A stretch of DNA of 41,065 nucleotides, taken from positions 1 to 41,065 of the forward strand of contig CALXZB010000011.1 in the NCBI GenBank assembly GCA_944393125.1, in the 5' to 3' direction. The notes beneath the pieces were generated by a model that was given only the letters and a program-made list of their open reading frames with translations, searched no databases and was not told the DNA's origin. This document shows, piece after piece, positions 33,501 through 41,065 of this stretch. Numbering within the stretch: the first letter of the stretch is position 1; the number at the start of each line of letters is the position of its first letter. The position numbers were made by a program, and so were the translations under genes. This DNA comes from an uncultured Clostridia bacterium (GTDB taxonomy: Bacteria > Bacillota > Clostridia > TANB77 > CAG-508).

Positions 33501-36500
33501 GATATCGTGCCTCTTCTTCTGTTTTAATTTTTGCAATTTCAAATTCTCTGCTTACATTTTCTGTTGTCTTGAATTTTTGAATATTTTGAATTGCTATATT
33601 TTTATTATATTCTACTGAAATAATTAAATCTGTGTATATTTTTTGATTTGGTTTTATTTTTATTGTAATTTTTTGTGCAACAACTCCTTCTGTTGTTAAT
33701 CCTGTTTTCTTTGACAAAGGTGTTGAATTTATGATAGATATTGGTGTTCCTAAATTATTTCTTCCTATAAACTTTGACTTATCTATTTCATATTCTGTTT
33801 CTCCTATTTTTTCACAGTTTGTTTGCATTTTTGCAATTAAATATAAATTTTTATCATGTATTTCTCTATTTCTTCTTTTAACTATAATAGCATCTATATT
33901 TTCATCATATTTATAGGATAAAAATAAATTATTAAATGCTGGATGTGCGTATTCCTGTTCTTTTTTGGATAATATCGGTTCAAAATATGATGTTATTTCA
34001 AATATTTTTTCTTTTTCAGAATTATTATAAATTTCTAACCTTCTTATTTCAACAGGCTCACTTGCATCTACTGTTATTTTTAATTTTGTTTTTATATCTC
34101 CATTATTTTTTTCAAATTTATTTTTATCTGGCATAAATTGTATATTAAGCATATCACAATTATCATCACCAGTAGCTGACCATATTTTATTTGTTTCAAT
34201 ATCTTTTATAAAAAAGAAAATTCCTTGATTATAGTCATCTGTTTTTTTATATCTATTTAAATAATTTTCTTCAAATTTGCTAAAACCATTTCCATTTTGA
34301 TCTATTGCAACTGTATATTTTTCATTTCCTATTACATTTCCTCTTTGAAATCTTTCATCAATTTTATTGTATTCTCTTACTGTATAATTTTCATAATCTT
34401 GATATTTTATTTTTTCTGGTTTTTCTTTATTTTCTTTTGTTATTATAAATGTTTCTGGCATTCTTTCTTGTAATAAAACACTTACTGATTCAATTTCTGG
34501 ATTTTCTATAAATCTTTTTTGAAAAATGTTATCATTAATTAAATTATCAATAGATAATAATATTAGTGCTTGATGATGTGCCATATATGTTTTTACTATT
34601 TCTGATTTTTTACCTTTATCCAATCTTTCTGGGGTATAATCTATTGATTCATAAAAGCCATATTTGTTATACATTCCTTCTTTTTCTAGTTCTCTCAAAT
34701 TTTCTATAACTTTGTTAGGACAATCATTCAAAGCTAAAACTGAACCATAGCTTGAAACGACCATTTCATCAGCAAGTCCTCTTTTTAGTCCTAACCATGG
34801 AATCCCAAATGCTTTATATTGATAATTTGAATGTAAGTCTTTTAAATTAAATGCTGTTTCAGATATTCCCCATGGAATACCTAGTTTTTTACTATATTCT
34901 ATTTGATTCATAATAGCAAACTTACATGATTCATCTAATAAACTTCCTTCATATCTTGGAATATTTATATTAGGCATTAAATATTCAAATGCCGTTCCTG
35001 ACCATGATATAAGCCCTTTATACTTTTTAAAAACTGTCAATGTTCTACTTAAATTATTCCAATGTTTAGCTGGGACATCCTTTTTGGCTATTGCTACTAA
35101 ACTTGCTTGTCTTGCTTCTGATGCTAGTAAATCATAATATGAATCTGTTAACTTGTTTTCTTCAATATTAAAACCAATAGAGAATAATCTTTGTTCTTCA
35201 TTATATAATATTTTAAAATTTGTTTCCTCAATCATTTGAGATAATTTATTAATTACATCTTTAGGTGCGTGTTGTTTTTTTAAAAAAGTTCTAGTAGTAT
35301 ACATATATCCTACTAAATTTCCACTATCTACAGTTGATACATATCTTGGAATTAGTGGTTCTTTACTTTTTATATTATACCAATTATACAAATGCCCATT
35401 CCATTTAGGAAGTTCATAAATTGTTTCTATTATTTTTGTAAGTAAATCTATTGTTTGCGGTAATTTCTCAAATCCCATATCATATGCTGAAATAACAGCT
35501 AAAAGTGAAAGTCCTATATTAGTAGAAGAAGTCCTATATACAATACTTTGCTTTCTATTTTCTTGGTAATTGTCTGTTATTAAATAATTATTTTCTTTAT
35601 TTAAATATGTCTTAAAAAATTTCCACGTTTTCTCTGCTATTTCTTGTAAATATTTTAAATCATTTTCATTCAATTCTTTCTTATTTTTTTCAGGAACCAG
35701 GCTAATTCTATACATAATAAATGGTGTAAATATCCATAATATACCTATTATTTTCAAATAAATGTTGTTTAGAATAAGTAAAAATATTCCTAATATAACA
35801 TTTATAAACATCATTTTATAGTAATTTTGAATATTGGTTTTTGACTGTTTTTCCGCTTCTTCAGAAGTCATCCATTCTAACAAATGCTTATGTGAATAAA
35901 TAAGTCTATATATTGTTTTTATAATCGAAATAGTTTCAATATAGGCTTTATATGGCAAACATCCTAATGTTAATACTAATCTATAAATATTTCCTTTAAA
36001 TCCTGTTATAAATGGTGTAAATGTTCTTTGCTTTCTTTCTCCTTCTTTTCTAGAAAAAGCAAGATTTATAATTTCTAATAGAAATGGATATATTGTAATT
36101 CCTAAGCCTACAAATATTATCCAATTTGATTTTAAATATACTGCCCACAGTAATAGAAAAAAGATTGAAATTTCAAACAAACTTCTTCTTAGATTGTCTA
36201 AAATTTTAAATTTAGATAATATGTTTAATTTTCCCTTTAGCCATCTAACTATTTGCCAATCTCCTCTTATCCATCTTGATAATCTGTTCATGAAACCAGC
36301 ATATTTATATGGATATCCATCCATTAACATTATATCTGTTGCTAAACCACATCTTAAATAATTTCCTTCTAATAAATCATGACTTAATACTTTATTTTCT
36401 GGAATTTCATCTTTTAATACTTTTGAAAAAGTTTCTACATCATAAATACCTTTCCCTGTAAAAATTCCTTCTCCAAAATTATCTTGATATACATCTGAAA

Positions 36501-38529
36501 TTGCATTTGTATAGTTATCAATTCCTCCCGCTCCTGCAAATATTTTTGTAAATAAATTTTTATTACTATTATTTAAGTTTATTCCTATTCTTGGCTGTAT
36601 TAAACCATGTCCTCTTACTACTATGCCATTTTTTATTTCAGGTTTATTTAGTATATGAGCCATTGTACCTATAAGTTCAAAGGCTGTATTCAAATTCAAA
36701 TCAGTATCAGAGTCTAATGTTATTACATATTTTATAGGTGGTAATTTGTCTTGTTCTATTGTATTTACTCTAAATTTATTTTTTTCATGTTTTAAAATGT
36801 ATTCATTAAATTGTACTAATAGTCCTCTTTTTCTTTCCCATCCTAAATATTTTTCTTCACTCTTATTATATTTTCTTTCTCTATATATAAAATGGAATAT
36901 TGGAAATTTGGGATTATTATATTTTTCATTTAAGCATTTCGTTTGTCTTAATCCTTCTTCTTCAATTTCTCTATCATATTTTTCTTCTTTAGTGTCACTT
37001 TCTGAGCAATCTCCTAAAACAGCAAAATATAAATTTTCACTTTTATTTGCTAAATAAAAAACTTCAAGTTTTTTAAATAATTCTTGAACTTTTTCTTTTG
37101 TTTTTATAATTGTTGGAATAACTACAATCGTTGAATTTTCTTCATTTATTCCGTTCGAAAAGTCCATCTTAGGTATAAGGTTTGGTTTAACTAATTTTCC
37201 TAATATAAATTGAATTGTTTGTGTAACAAATTCAGACATTGGTATAATAAAAATTAATGCTGTAAAAATATATTCTAGCAAATCATTTGTTATTATTTTT
37301 GCAAAAATTAATGATAATACTATTGTTAATACAAATATTGCAAAAATATATATTCTTACTTTGGTAACATTTTTAATTTTATTTTCTTTGATTTCTAGTT
37401 TTTCAAAAAGTTCTTTTCTTCCTTCGTCTATTAAATAATAGCCAATGTGGCTTTCTTTTGTTCCTAATTTAGATTCCTTGCATAATTCTAGTACTTTTTT
37501 TGCTATATATATTTCTGACATATTACTTTTTTTAGCAATCTCTTTTATTGAATTTCTATAATATTCTTTTGTTTTATTATCCATTTTTTCGTATATTTTT
37601 GTGGGCTCATTATTTAATATTTCTTCTACTCCATTTATTTTTTCGAATATATTTAAAAAGTTTATTCTTTGTATTCTTTTTATGCTAGTAATACAATTTG
37701 CCATTGTAATTTTCTTTATTGCTATGTCAAAATGTTCTCTTTGTATTGCATCTGCTACTGTTATTCCAATTTTTTCAACTTCTTCTTCTAAAATATTTAA
37801 ATATCCATATGCTTTTTTTCCAAATTTTTTTAATGAATATGACATATATTCTATAAAAGGATATCTCATACTTTTAAATTCTATATTTTTTAATTTCGTT
37901 CCTGTAATTTGATTATACTGTAACTCATTTTTTTCTTTTTTTTCTACAAGTCTTTCAATTATACTTCTAACTTTATATTTTTGCATTTGGCTACTGTAAA
38001 TTTTTTCACATATTTCAGCAATATTGTTTATTATTGCCATTTGCAAAAACATTCCTATATTCCAAATTTCTTCCATATTTAATGTTTTTTTAGTTTGATA
38101 TGCTTGTAAATATTTTTCTAGATTTTCTCCATTTATTTTATTATCTGTATATGCCACTAACTCTGTAGCTAATACATATATTCTTGCAAATCCAGCATAT
38201 TTTCCATTCTGGATTCCTACAAAATTTGTATACTTTTTTATAGTTATTTCTTTTTCAATCTGTCTTACTGATTCTTCTATTATATAAAAGTTGTCTAATA
38301 TCCATTCTCCAGCTGGATGTATGTTTATTCCTAATTTAATATGTTCATTTAACAAATTATATACATTTTTTATTTTTACATAATTATCTAATAATTGTGG
38401 TATTGGATATGTGCTTTTATTTGACTTAGATTTTAATATATGTTGCATAGCAATTTTTTCCAAATGTTTTTTTAATTGTTCTTCATCAAGTATTGCACCT
38501 TCTATATTTAGCTTTTGATATTTTTTCAA
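30529..38529 (-). CDS. Giant cyclic beta-1,2-glucan synthase-like protein (NdvB type: GT84, glycoamylase-like, GH94)
   Basis: A protein of 2,666 residues from the TTG at 38529, which has AAGGAG 9 bases upstream; the frame is open to 38586. Positions are counted from 38586. Residues 1-400 are a helical N-terminal region. About 405-470 has membrane segments. Then follows a GT-A glycosyltransferase (GT84-like) with DSDTD (about 624) and LSRWIRGDWQ (about 769). Further membrane segments are near 800-845 and 925-960. A glycoamylase-like domain spans about 980-1345 (WLGLKRGLADEM, TYMAHHQAL). Two GH94-type beta-sandwich regions start near 1385 and 1895. A GH94 catalytic domain follows with GIGDWNDG (about 2364), where the Asp is the general acid. 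In Rhizobiales such proteins make cyclic beta-1,2-glucan; here the product could be a linear or cyclic glucan. Confidence 0.88.
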   Translation of the reverse strand: MKKYQKLNIEGAILDEEQLKKHLEKIAMQHILKSKSNKSTYPIPQLLDNYVKIKNVYNLLNEHIKLGINIHPAGEWILDNFYIIEESVRQIEKEITIKKYTNFVGIQNGKYAGFARIYVLATELVAYTDNKINGENLEKYLQAYQTKKTLNMEEIWNIGMFLQMAIINNIAEICEKIYSSQMQKYKVRSIIERLVEKKEKNELQYNQITGTKLKNIEFKSMRYPFIEYMSYSLKKFGKKAYGYLNILEEEVEKIGITVADAIQREHFDIAIKKITMANCITSIKRIQRINFLNIFEKINGVEEILNNEPTKIYEKMDNKTKEYYRNSIKEIAKKSNMSEIYIAKKVLELCKESKLGTKESHIGYYLIDEGRKELFEKLEIKENKIKNVTKVRIYIFAIFVLTIVLSLIFAKIITNDLLEYIFTALIFIIPMSEFVTQTIQFILGKLVKPNLIPKMDFSNGINEENSTIVVIPTIIKTKEKVQELFKKLEVFYLANKSENLYFAVLGDCSESDTKEEKYDREIEEEGLRQTKCLNEKYNNPKFPIFHFIYRERKYNKSEEKYLGWERKRGLLVQFNEYILKHEKNKFRVNTIEQDKLPPIKYVITLDSDTDLNLNTAFELIGTMAHILNKPEIKNGIVVRGHGLIQPRIGINLNNSNKNLFTKIFAGAGGIDNYTNAISDVYQDNFGEGIFTGKGIYDVETFSKVLKDEIPENKVLSHDLLEGNYLRCGLATDIMLMDGYPYKYAGFMNRLSRWIRGDWQIVRWLKGKLNILSKFKILDNLRRSLFEISIFFLLLWAVYLKSNWIIFVGLGITIYPFLLEIINLAFSRKEGERKQRTFTPFITGFKGNIYRLVLTLGCLPYKAYIETISIIKTIYRLIYSHKHLLEWMTSEEAEKQSKTNIQNYYKMMFINVILGIFLLILNNIYLKIIGILWIFTPFIMYRISLVPEKNKKELNENDLKYLQEIAEKTWKFFKTYLNKENNYLITDNYQENRKQSIVYRTSSTNIGLSLLAVISAYDMGFEKLPQTIDLLTKIIETIYELPKWNGHLYNWYNIKSKEPLIPRYVSTVDSGNLVGYMYTTRTFLKKQHAPKDVINKLSQMIEETNFKILYNEEQRLFSIGFNIEENKLTDSYYDLLASEARQASLVAIAKKDVPAKHWNNLSRTLTVFKKYKGLISWSGTAFEYLMPNINIPRYEGSLLDESCKFAIMNQIEYSKKLGIPWGISETAFNLKDLHSNYQYKAFGIPWLGLKRGLADEMVVSSYGSVLALNDCPNKVIENLRELEKEGMYNKYGFYESIDYTPERLDKGKKSEIVKTYMAHHQALILLSIDNLINDNIFQKRFIENPEIESVSVLLQERMPETFIITKENKEKPEKIKYQDYENYTVREYNKIDERFQRGNVIGNEKYTVAIDQNGNGFSKFEENYLNRYKKTDDYNQGIFFFIKDIETNKIWSATGDDNCDMLNIQFMPDKNKFEKNNGDIKTKLKITVDASEPVEIRRLEIYNNSEKEKIFEITSYFEPILSKKEQEYAHPAFNNLFLSYKYDENIDAIIVKRRNREIHDKNLYLIAKMQTNCEKIGETEYEIDKSKFIGRNNLGTPISIINSTPLSKKTGLTTEGVVAQKITIKIKPNQKIYTDLIISVEYNKNIAIQNIQKFKTTENVSREFEIAKIKTEEEARYLEIKGKDMDVYQTILSYLIFDNPVKNNIKLGYKIYQQKDLWKYGISGDFPIITVTIKYVNDIYVIRQILKAYEFFRIRNIKIELVIIHEENYSYENYIRDEIESAILNTHQAFLKNTRGGIFVLSKNEMDIQDVNMIKFLSSLVIDSHLGNLENIIKDMEEEVQGNYRIIREKENVKLKKDETNDINIFDNIQNLKYYNEYGAFSEDGKEYLIKINKDNQLPTIWSHILSNDKFGTVVTESGGGYTWYKNSRLNRITSWNNSASLNIPSEIIYIKDEESQKIWSVTAMPSTDEKNYYCIYGFGYAKYIHSSNDLMQELEVFVPRQDSAKINILTLKNNTPKKKKIEIFYYIKPVIGEDEIKTDSYIKLKHDENSNIIFAQNLYNTNEFNNMIYISSSEKIISFTGNKNFFFGKEGIINPEGIIQTKLDNDSGISKKSCIAIQIEVEIESFSNKKISIVLGAEENLIMAKDIAYKYSKVQNCSDELEKVKYKWSELLGRVQVKTPYESLNIMLNGWITYQTISSRLLARSGFYQSGGAFGFRDQLQDAMGIKFLEPKFLYNQIIMHSKHQFVEGDVEHWWHEENNRGIRTKFSDDLLWLPYMVIKYIEYTGDYSILDIETNYLDGKELLDEEKERYDVFRESNIKETIYEHCKRAINKACNFGENGLPKIGIGDWNDGFSNIGPNEKGESVWLGFFLYMILKAFSKITDYKKEEELTKKYEDTAKILKQNLNANAWDGRWFKRAFADNGDVYGSMENEECKIDSIAQSWSVISGAGEEAKQIQAIESLENHLIDKENGIIKLLDPPFEKSKLEPGYIKAYVPGVRENGGQYTHAAIWAIIAEAILGKGDKAVELYRMITPIEHSRTKESANKYKVEPYVIAADVYGAQNLSGTGGWTWYTGSSSWYYLAGIEYILGLKISHSIMSFNPCIPKDWKEFEIKYKYGESIYNIKIKNPNRKNKGVTTVNLNGYQVENKIELDSSGKIFNIEVIM

Positions 38530-38586
38530 GAAAATCCACTCCTTGTTTTTTCTCATATTATTAGCATTTTGTGGATTTTTATGCAA

Positions 38587-38616
38587 AAAAAGAATACTTT
38601 ATATGTATTCTCTTTT
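38587..38616 (-). terminator. Terminator downstream of recD2
   Basis: AAGAGAATAC pairs with GTATTCTTTT, followed by a T7 run on the minus strand. Downstream, a weak TTGCAT-17-TAATAA could serve as promoter for the glucan synthase gene. Confidence 0.75.
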
Positions 38617-40840
38617 ACCTATTTCTTAATTTAAATTCTAAGCCTGTATTTCTTTTTTTGCTGTCAACATTTTTTATCATAAATTCTACTACTTTTTCAC
38701 TTCCAACAATAATCAATAATTTTTTTGCTCTAGTAATACCTGTATATAACAAGTTTCTCGTAAGTAACATAGGAGCTGTTTGAGGAATAATCATTATTAC
38801 TACATCAAATTCACTACCTTGTGCTTTATGTATTGTTATACAATAACTATGTTCAATTTGTTCTAATTCATTAAATTCATACCAACAAACTTTTTCATCA
38901 TCAAATTTTACTTTAATATTTTTTTCTTTCTCATCTATTTTAATTATAGTTCCTACTTCTCCATTAAATATTCCATTACCTGTTTCTAAATCATTTCCAA
39001 TATTTTTTTCCCAATACATATCATAATTATTTTTTATCTGCATTACTCTATCTCCAACTCTAAATATTGCTCCCATATAATTTTTTTCTACTTCGCCTTC
39101 TCTATGTGGATTTAATTCTTGTTGTAATTCTTTATTCATTTCTTTAGTTCCTAGCAATCCTTTTTTAGTTGGTGTTAAAACTTGTATACTTTCAAAAAAA
39201 TCATAATTATTAAATTTTTTTAACCTGCCATTACATAATGATAGAACTTGTTGTAATACTTTTTCTTGGTTATTTTCTTTTATAAAAAAGAAGTCTTGAT
39301 TTTTTTCCTCTATTTCTACTTCATCTTTTCCTATAAAATTTTCTCCATTATTTACTCTATGTGCATTTACAATAATTTTGCTTTTAGCTGCTTGTCTAAA
39401 AATTTTGTCTAAATGTACTGTTACAATTTTTTGTGAATCTATAAAATCTTTTAAAACATTTCCAGGTCCTACTGACTGAAGTTGATCACTATCTCCTACT
39501 AATATCAGTTTAGTACCAAGATAAATACAATTTAACAAATAATTCATTACAAACATATCTACCATAGATACTTCATCTACAATTATTATATCTGCATCAA
39601 TAGGTGTTCCTTGATATTCATTTTCTTTTTGATATGCTGAATCTTCATCTAATTTTCCAATCTCTAATAATCTGTGTAATGTGCTTGCTTCTTCTCCTGT
39701 TGTTTCAGTAATTCTTTTTGCTGCTCTTCCTGTTGGAGCACATAATACAATTTTGTACTTCTTTTGCTTATATATCTCTATTATACTTTTTATTATTGTA
39801 GTTTTTCCAGTTCCAGGTCCTCCAGTGATTATTGTAACATTATTATCATTGATTGTTCTTACAGCCTCTTTTTGTTTATCTGATAATAAAATATCTGTAT
39901 GTTGTTCTACTATCTTAAGTTCTTTTTCTATATTAGAAATTTTTTTCATATTCTTAGAGTTATTTAATTTCATAATTCTTTCTGATATTTGATTTTCAGT
40001 TTTAAAAAAATTGTATAAATATACCCATTCTTCTTCATTTCTATCTTCAATTACTATTTCATTATTTACTTTTAAATTTATTAAACCTTCTTTTATTGAA
40101 TCTTCAGTTACATTCAAAAGTTGTTTTACATATTCTATTAAATTTTCTTTTAAAACACAGCAATGTCCATTATATGTTATTTTTATTAAAGCATATTTTA
40201 TTCCACTTTTTATTCTTTTTTGGTTTTCTTTTTCAATTCCTAAATCTATTGCCATTTGATCAATTTGCTTAAAGTCTATTCCTCTTACTAAATCTATTAA
40301 AATATAAGGATTTGATTCTATCTCAGTAATTGCATGAATTCCCAATAAATCATAGATTTTTTTACAATTTTCTGGTTTTATTCCAAATTTCTCAAGAAAG
40401 CCTACTATTTGCCATATTTCTAAGTTTTCCATAAAACTTTCTGATATTTCTAGTGCTTTATTTTTACTTATTCCACTGATTTGAGCTAATTTTTCAGGTT
40501 CATATTTTAGAATGTGTATTGTTTCCTCTCCAAATTTATCTATTATTTTTTTTGCCGTTGCCTGTCCTATTCCTTTTAAATTTCCACTTGCTAAATATGC
40601 CTCTAATGCATATAAAGTCTGAGGCATTAATTTTTCAAAAGTCTCTATTTTAAATTGCTCTCCATAATCTTTATGTTCTACAAATTTTCCAAATAATTTT
40701 AGAGTATCACCTTTGTTTATAAATGGTAAATATCCTACAATTGTTATTTCTTCTTGTTCTGTTTCTAGTATACCTACCATGTAACTATTCACTTCATTTT
40801 GATATATTATTTCTACTAGCACTCCTTGTATTTCTTGCAC
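38615..40840 (-). CDS. recD2: RecD2-type ATP-dependent DNA helicase
   Basis: 5'-3' SF1B helicase of RecBC-independent RecD2 type, involved in repair and fork maintenance. The N-terminal OB-like and helix-hairpin-helix region (about 1-230, including YLASGNLKGIGQATAKKI) is characteristic of RecD2. Walker A GGPGTGKTT is at about 336-344. LCAPTGRAAKR, VDEVSMVD, GDSDQLQSVGPGNVL and the C-terminal SYCITIHKAQGSEFD and YTGITRAKKLL motifs follow. The 741-residue length is typical. The start is GTG, with only a weak AAGAAG ribosome site. Confidence 0.94.
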   Translation of the reverse strand: MQEIQGVLVEIIYQNEVNSYMVGILETEQEEITIVGYLPFINKGDTLKLFGKFVEHKDYGEQFKIETFEKLMPQTLYALEAYLASGNLKGIGQATAKKIIDKFGEETIHILKYEPEKLAQISGISKNKALEISESFMENLEIWQIVGFLEKFGIKPENCKKIYDLLGIHAITEIESNPYILIDLVRGIDFKQIDQMAIDLGIEKENQKRIKSGIKYALIKITYNGHCCVLKENLIEYVKQLLNVTEDSIKEGLINLKVNNEIVIEDRNEEEWVYLYNFFKTENQISERIMKLNNSKNMKKISNIEKELKIVEQHTDILLSDKQKEAVRTINDNNVTIITGGPGTGKTTIIKSIIEIYKQKKYKIVLCAPTGRAAKRITETTGEEASTLHRLLEIGKLDEDSAYQKENEYQGTPIDADIIIVDEVSMVDMFVMNYLLNCIYLGTKLILVGDSDQLQSVGPGNVLKDFIDSQKIVTVHLDKIFRQAAKSKIIVNAHRVNNGENFIGKDEVEIEEKNQDFFFIKENNQEKVLQQVLSLCNGRLKKFNNYDFFESIQVLTPTKKGLLGTKEMNKELQQELNPHREGEVEKNYMGAIFRVGDRVMQIKNNYDMYWEKNIGNDLETGNGIFNGEVGTIIKIDEKEKNIKVKFDDEKVCWYEFNELEQIEHSYCITIHKAQGSEFDVVIMIIPQTAPMLLTRNLLYTGITRAKKLLIIVGSEKVVEFMIKNVDSKKRNTGLEFKLRNR

Positions 40841-40873
40841 TTATTTCATCTTCTTCCTTATTATATATGTAAA

Positions 40874-40902
40874 ATTATAACAATTTAACTTTATTTTTTC
40901 AA
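40874..40902 (-). promoter_or_regulatory. Sigma-A promoter for recD2
   Basis: TTGAAA (40902-40897), 17 bases, TATAAT (40879-40874) on the minus strand, about 35 bases before the GTG start. In 40903-41065 I see AT-rich sequence with a TTCAAAATTTTGAA palindrome and no supportable gene. Confidence 0.7.
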
Positions 40903-41065
40903 GTAAGCTAATCAAACAAATTTTATTTCCTGTTTAATGGCTTTATCGGTGTATAAATACGAGTATGATAATGTTTAGTTATTAATAAAAAATATTTTTA
41001 TATAAGTAACTCACTTCAAAATTTTGAATAAGCTAAACTTTCCTTATAACTTCTAATTTAATAAA

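Noticed and set aside
40903-41065. Possible partial gene at the right edge.
   Set aside because: All frames are short and interrupted, with no ribosome site or recognisable protein pattern.

Overview
The window is AT-rich chromosomal DNA from an endospore-forming, monoderm Firmicute, most likely an uncultured anaerobic gut-type member of the Clostridia. The reasons are the very low G+C, strong GGAGG-type ribosome sites, frequent TTG/GTG starts, and a full set of sporulation genes: spoIIAA-spoIIAB-sigF, spoIID, spoIIQ, spoIVFA/spoIVFB and a bofA-like gene. No rRNA, tRNA, CRISPR array, transposon or prophage was seen. The class-level assignment is inference from gene content, and no species is claimed.

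Layout. 1-1.6 kb: a frameshifted bofA, a yaaL-like gene and a cation exchanger (minus). 1.6-3.6 kb: serS-engB (plus), ending in a bidirectional terminator. 3.6-7.6 kb: a minus operon of RNase J, gltX and a 57-residue DUF951 protein, from a consensus promoter with a long leader. 7.6-7.9 kb: a small orphan gene with much higher G+C than its surroundings. 7.9-9.8 kb: dxs. 9.9-13.4 kb: the sporulation block spoIIAA-spoIIAB-sigF-spoIID-spoIIQ, with two Spo0A-type boxes upstream. 13.5-19.2 kb: dtd, a zinc-ribbon protein, gpsA, plsY, der, spoIVFB and spoIVFA.

19.2-22.2 kb is the most unusual part. It is a minus-strand operon of a class D-like sortase, two small exported proteins with a signal peptide ending in A-K-Y, a membrane-anchored relative, a 44-residue pre-peptide with the same A-K-Y signature, and a tail-anchored protein. 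A pair of Spo0A-type boxes lies between it and a divergent HD-GYP phosphodiesterase gene. This looks like a compact surface or matrix-fibre locus of the TasA/camelysin type that has no signal peptidase of its own in the window. Its function is inferred.

23.2-25.3 kb: the start of a division cluster, mraZ-rsmH-ftsL, with three 10-bp-phased MraZ boxes. 25.4-28.9 kb: a cysteine desulfurase, a patatin-like lipase and a WG-repeat protein. 29.1-30.5 kb: asnS (plus). 30.5-38.5 kb: a giant NdvB-like cyclic beta-glucan synthase/glycoside phosphorylase. 38.6-40.8 kb: recD2.

How they work together. Spo0A, sigma-F, SpoIID/SpoIIQ (engulfment) and SpoIVFA/SpoIVFB/BofA (pro-sigma-K processing) are successive steps of one developmental programme. 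The frameshift in bofA is notable because its usual partners are intact in the same window. The rest is translation (serS, gltX, asnS, dtd, der, engB), RNA decay (rnj), isoprenoid and phospholipid synthesis (dxs, gpsA, plsY), cell division and DNA repair.
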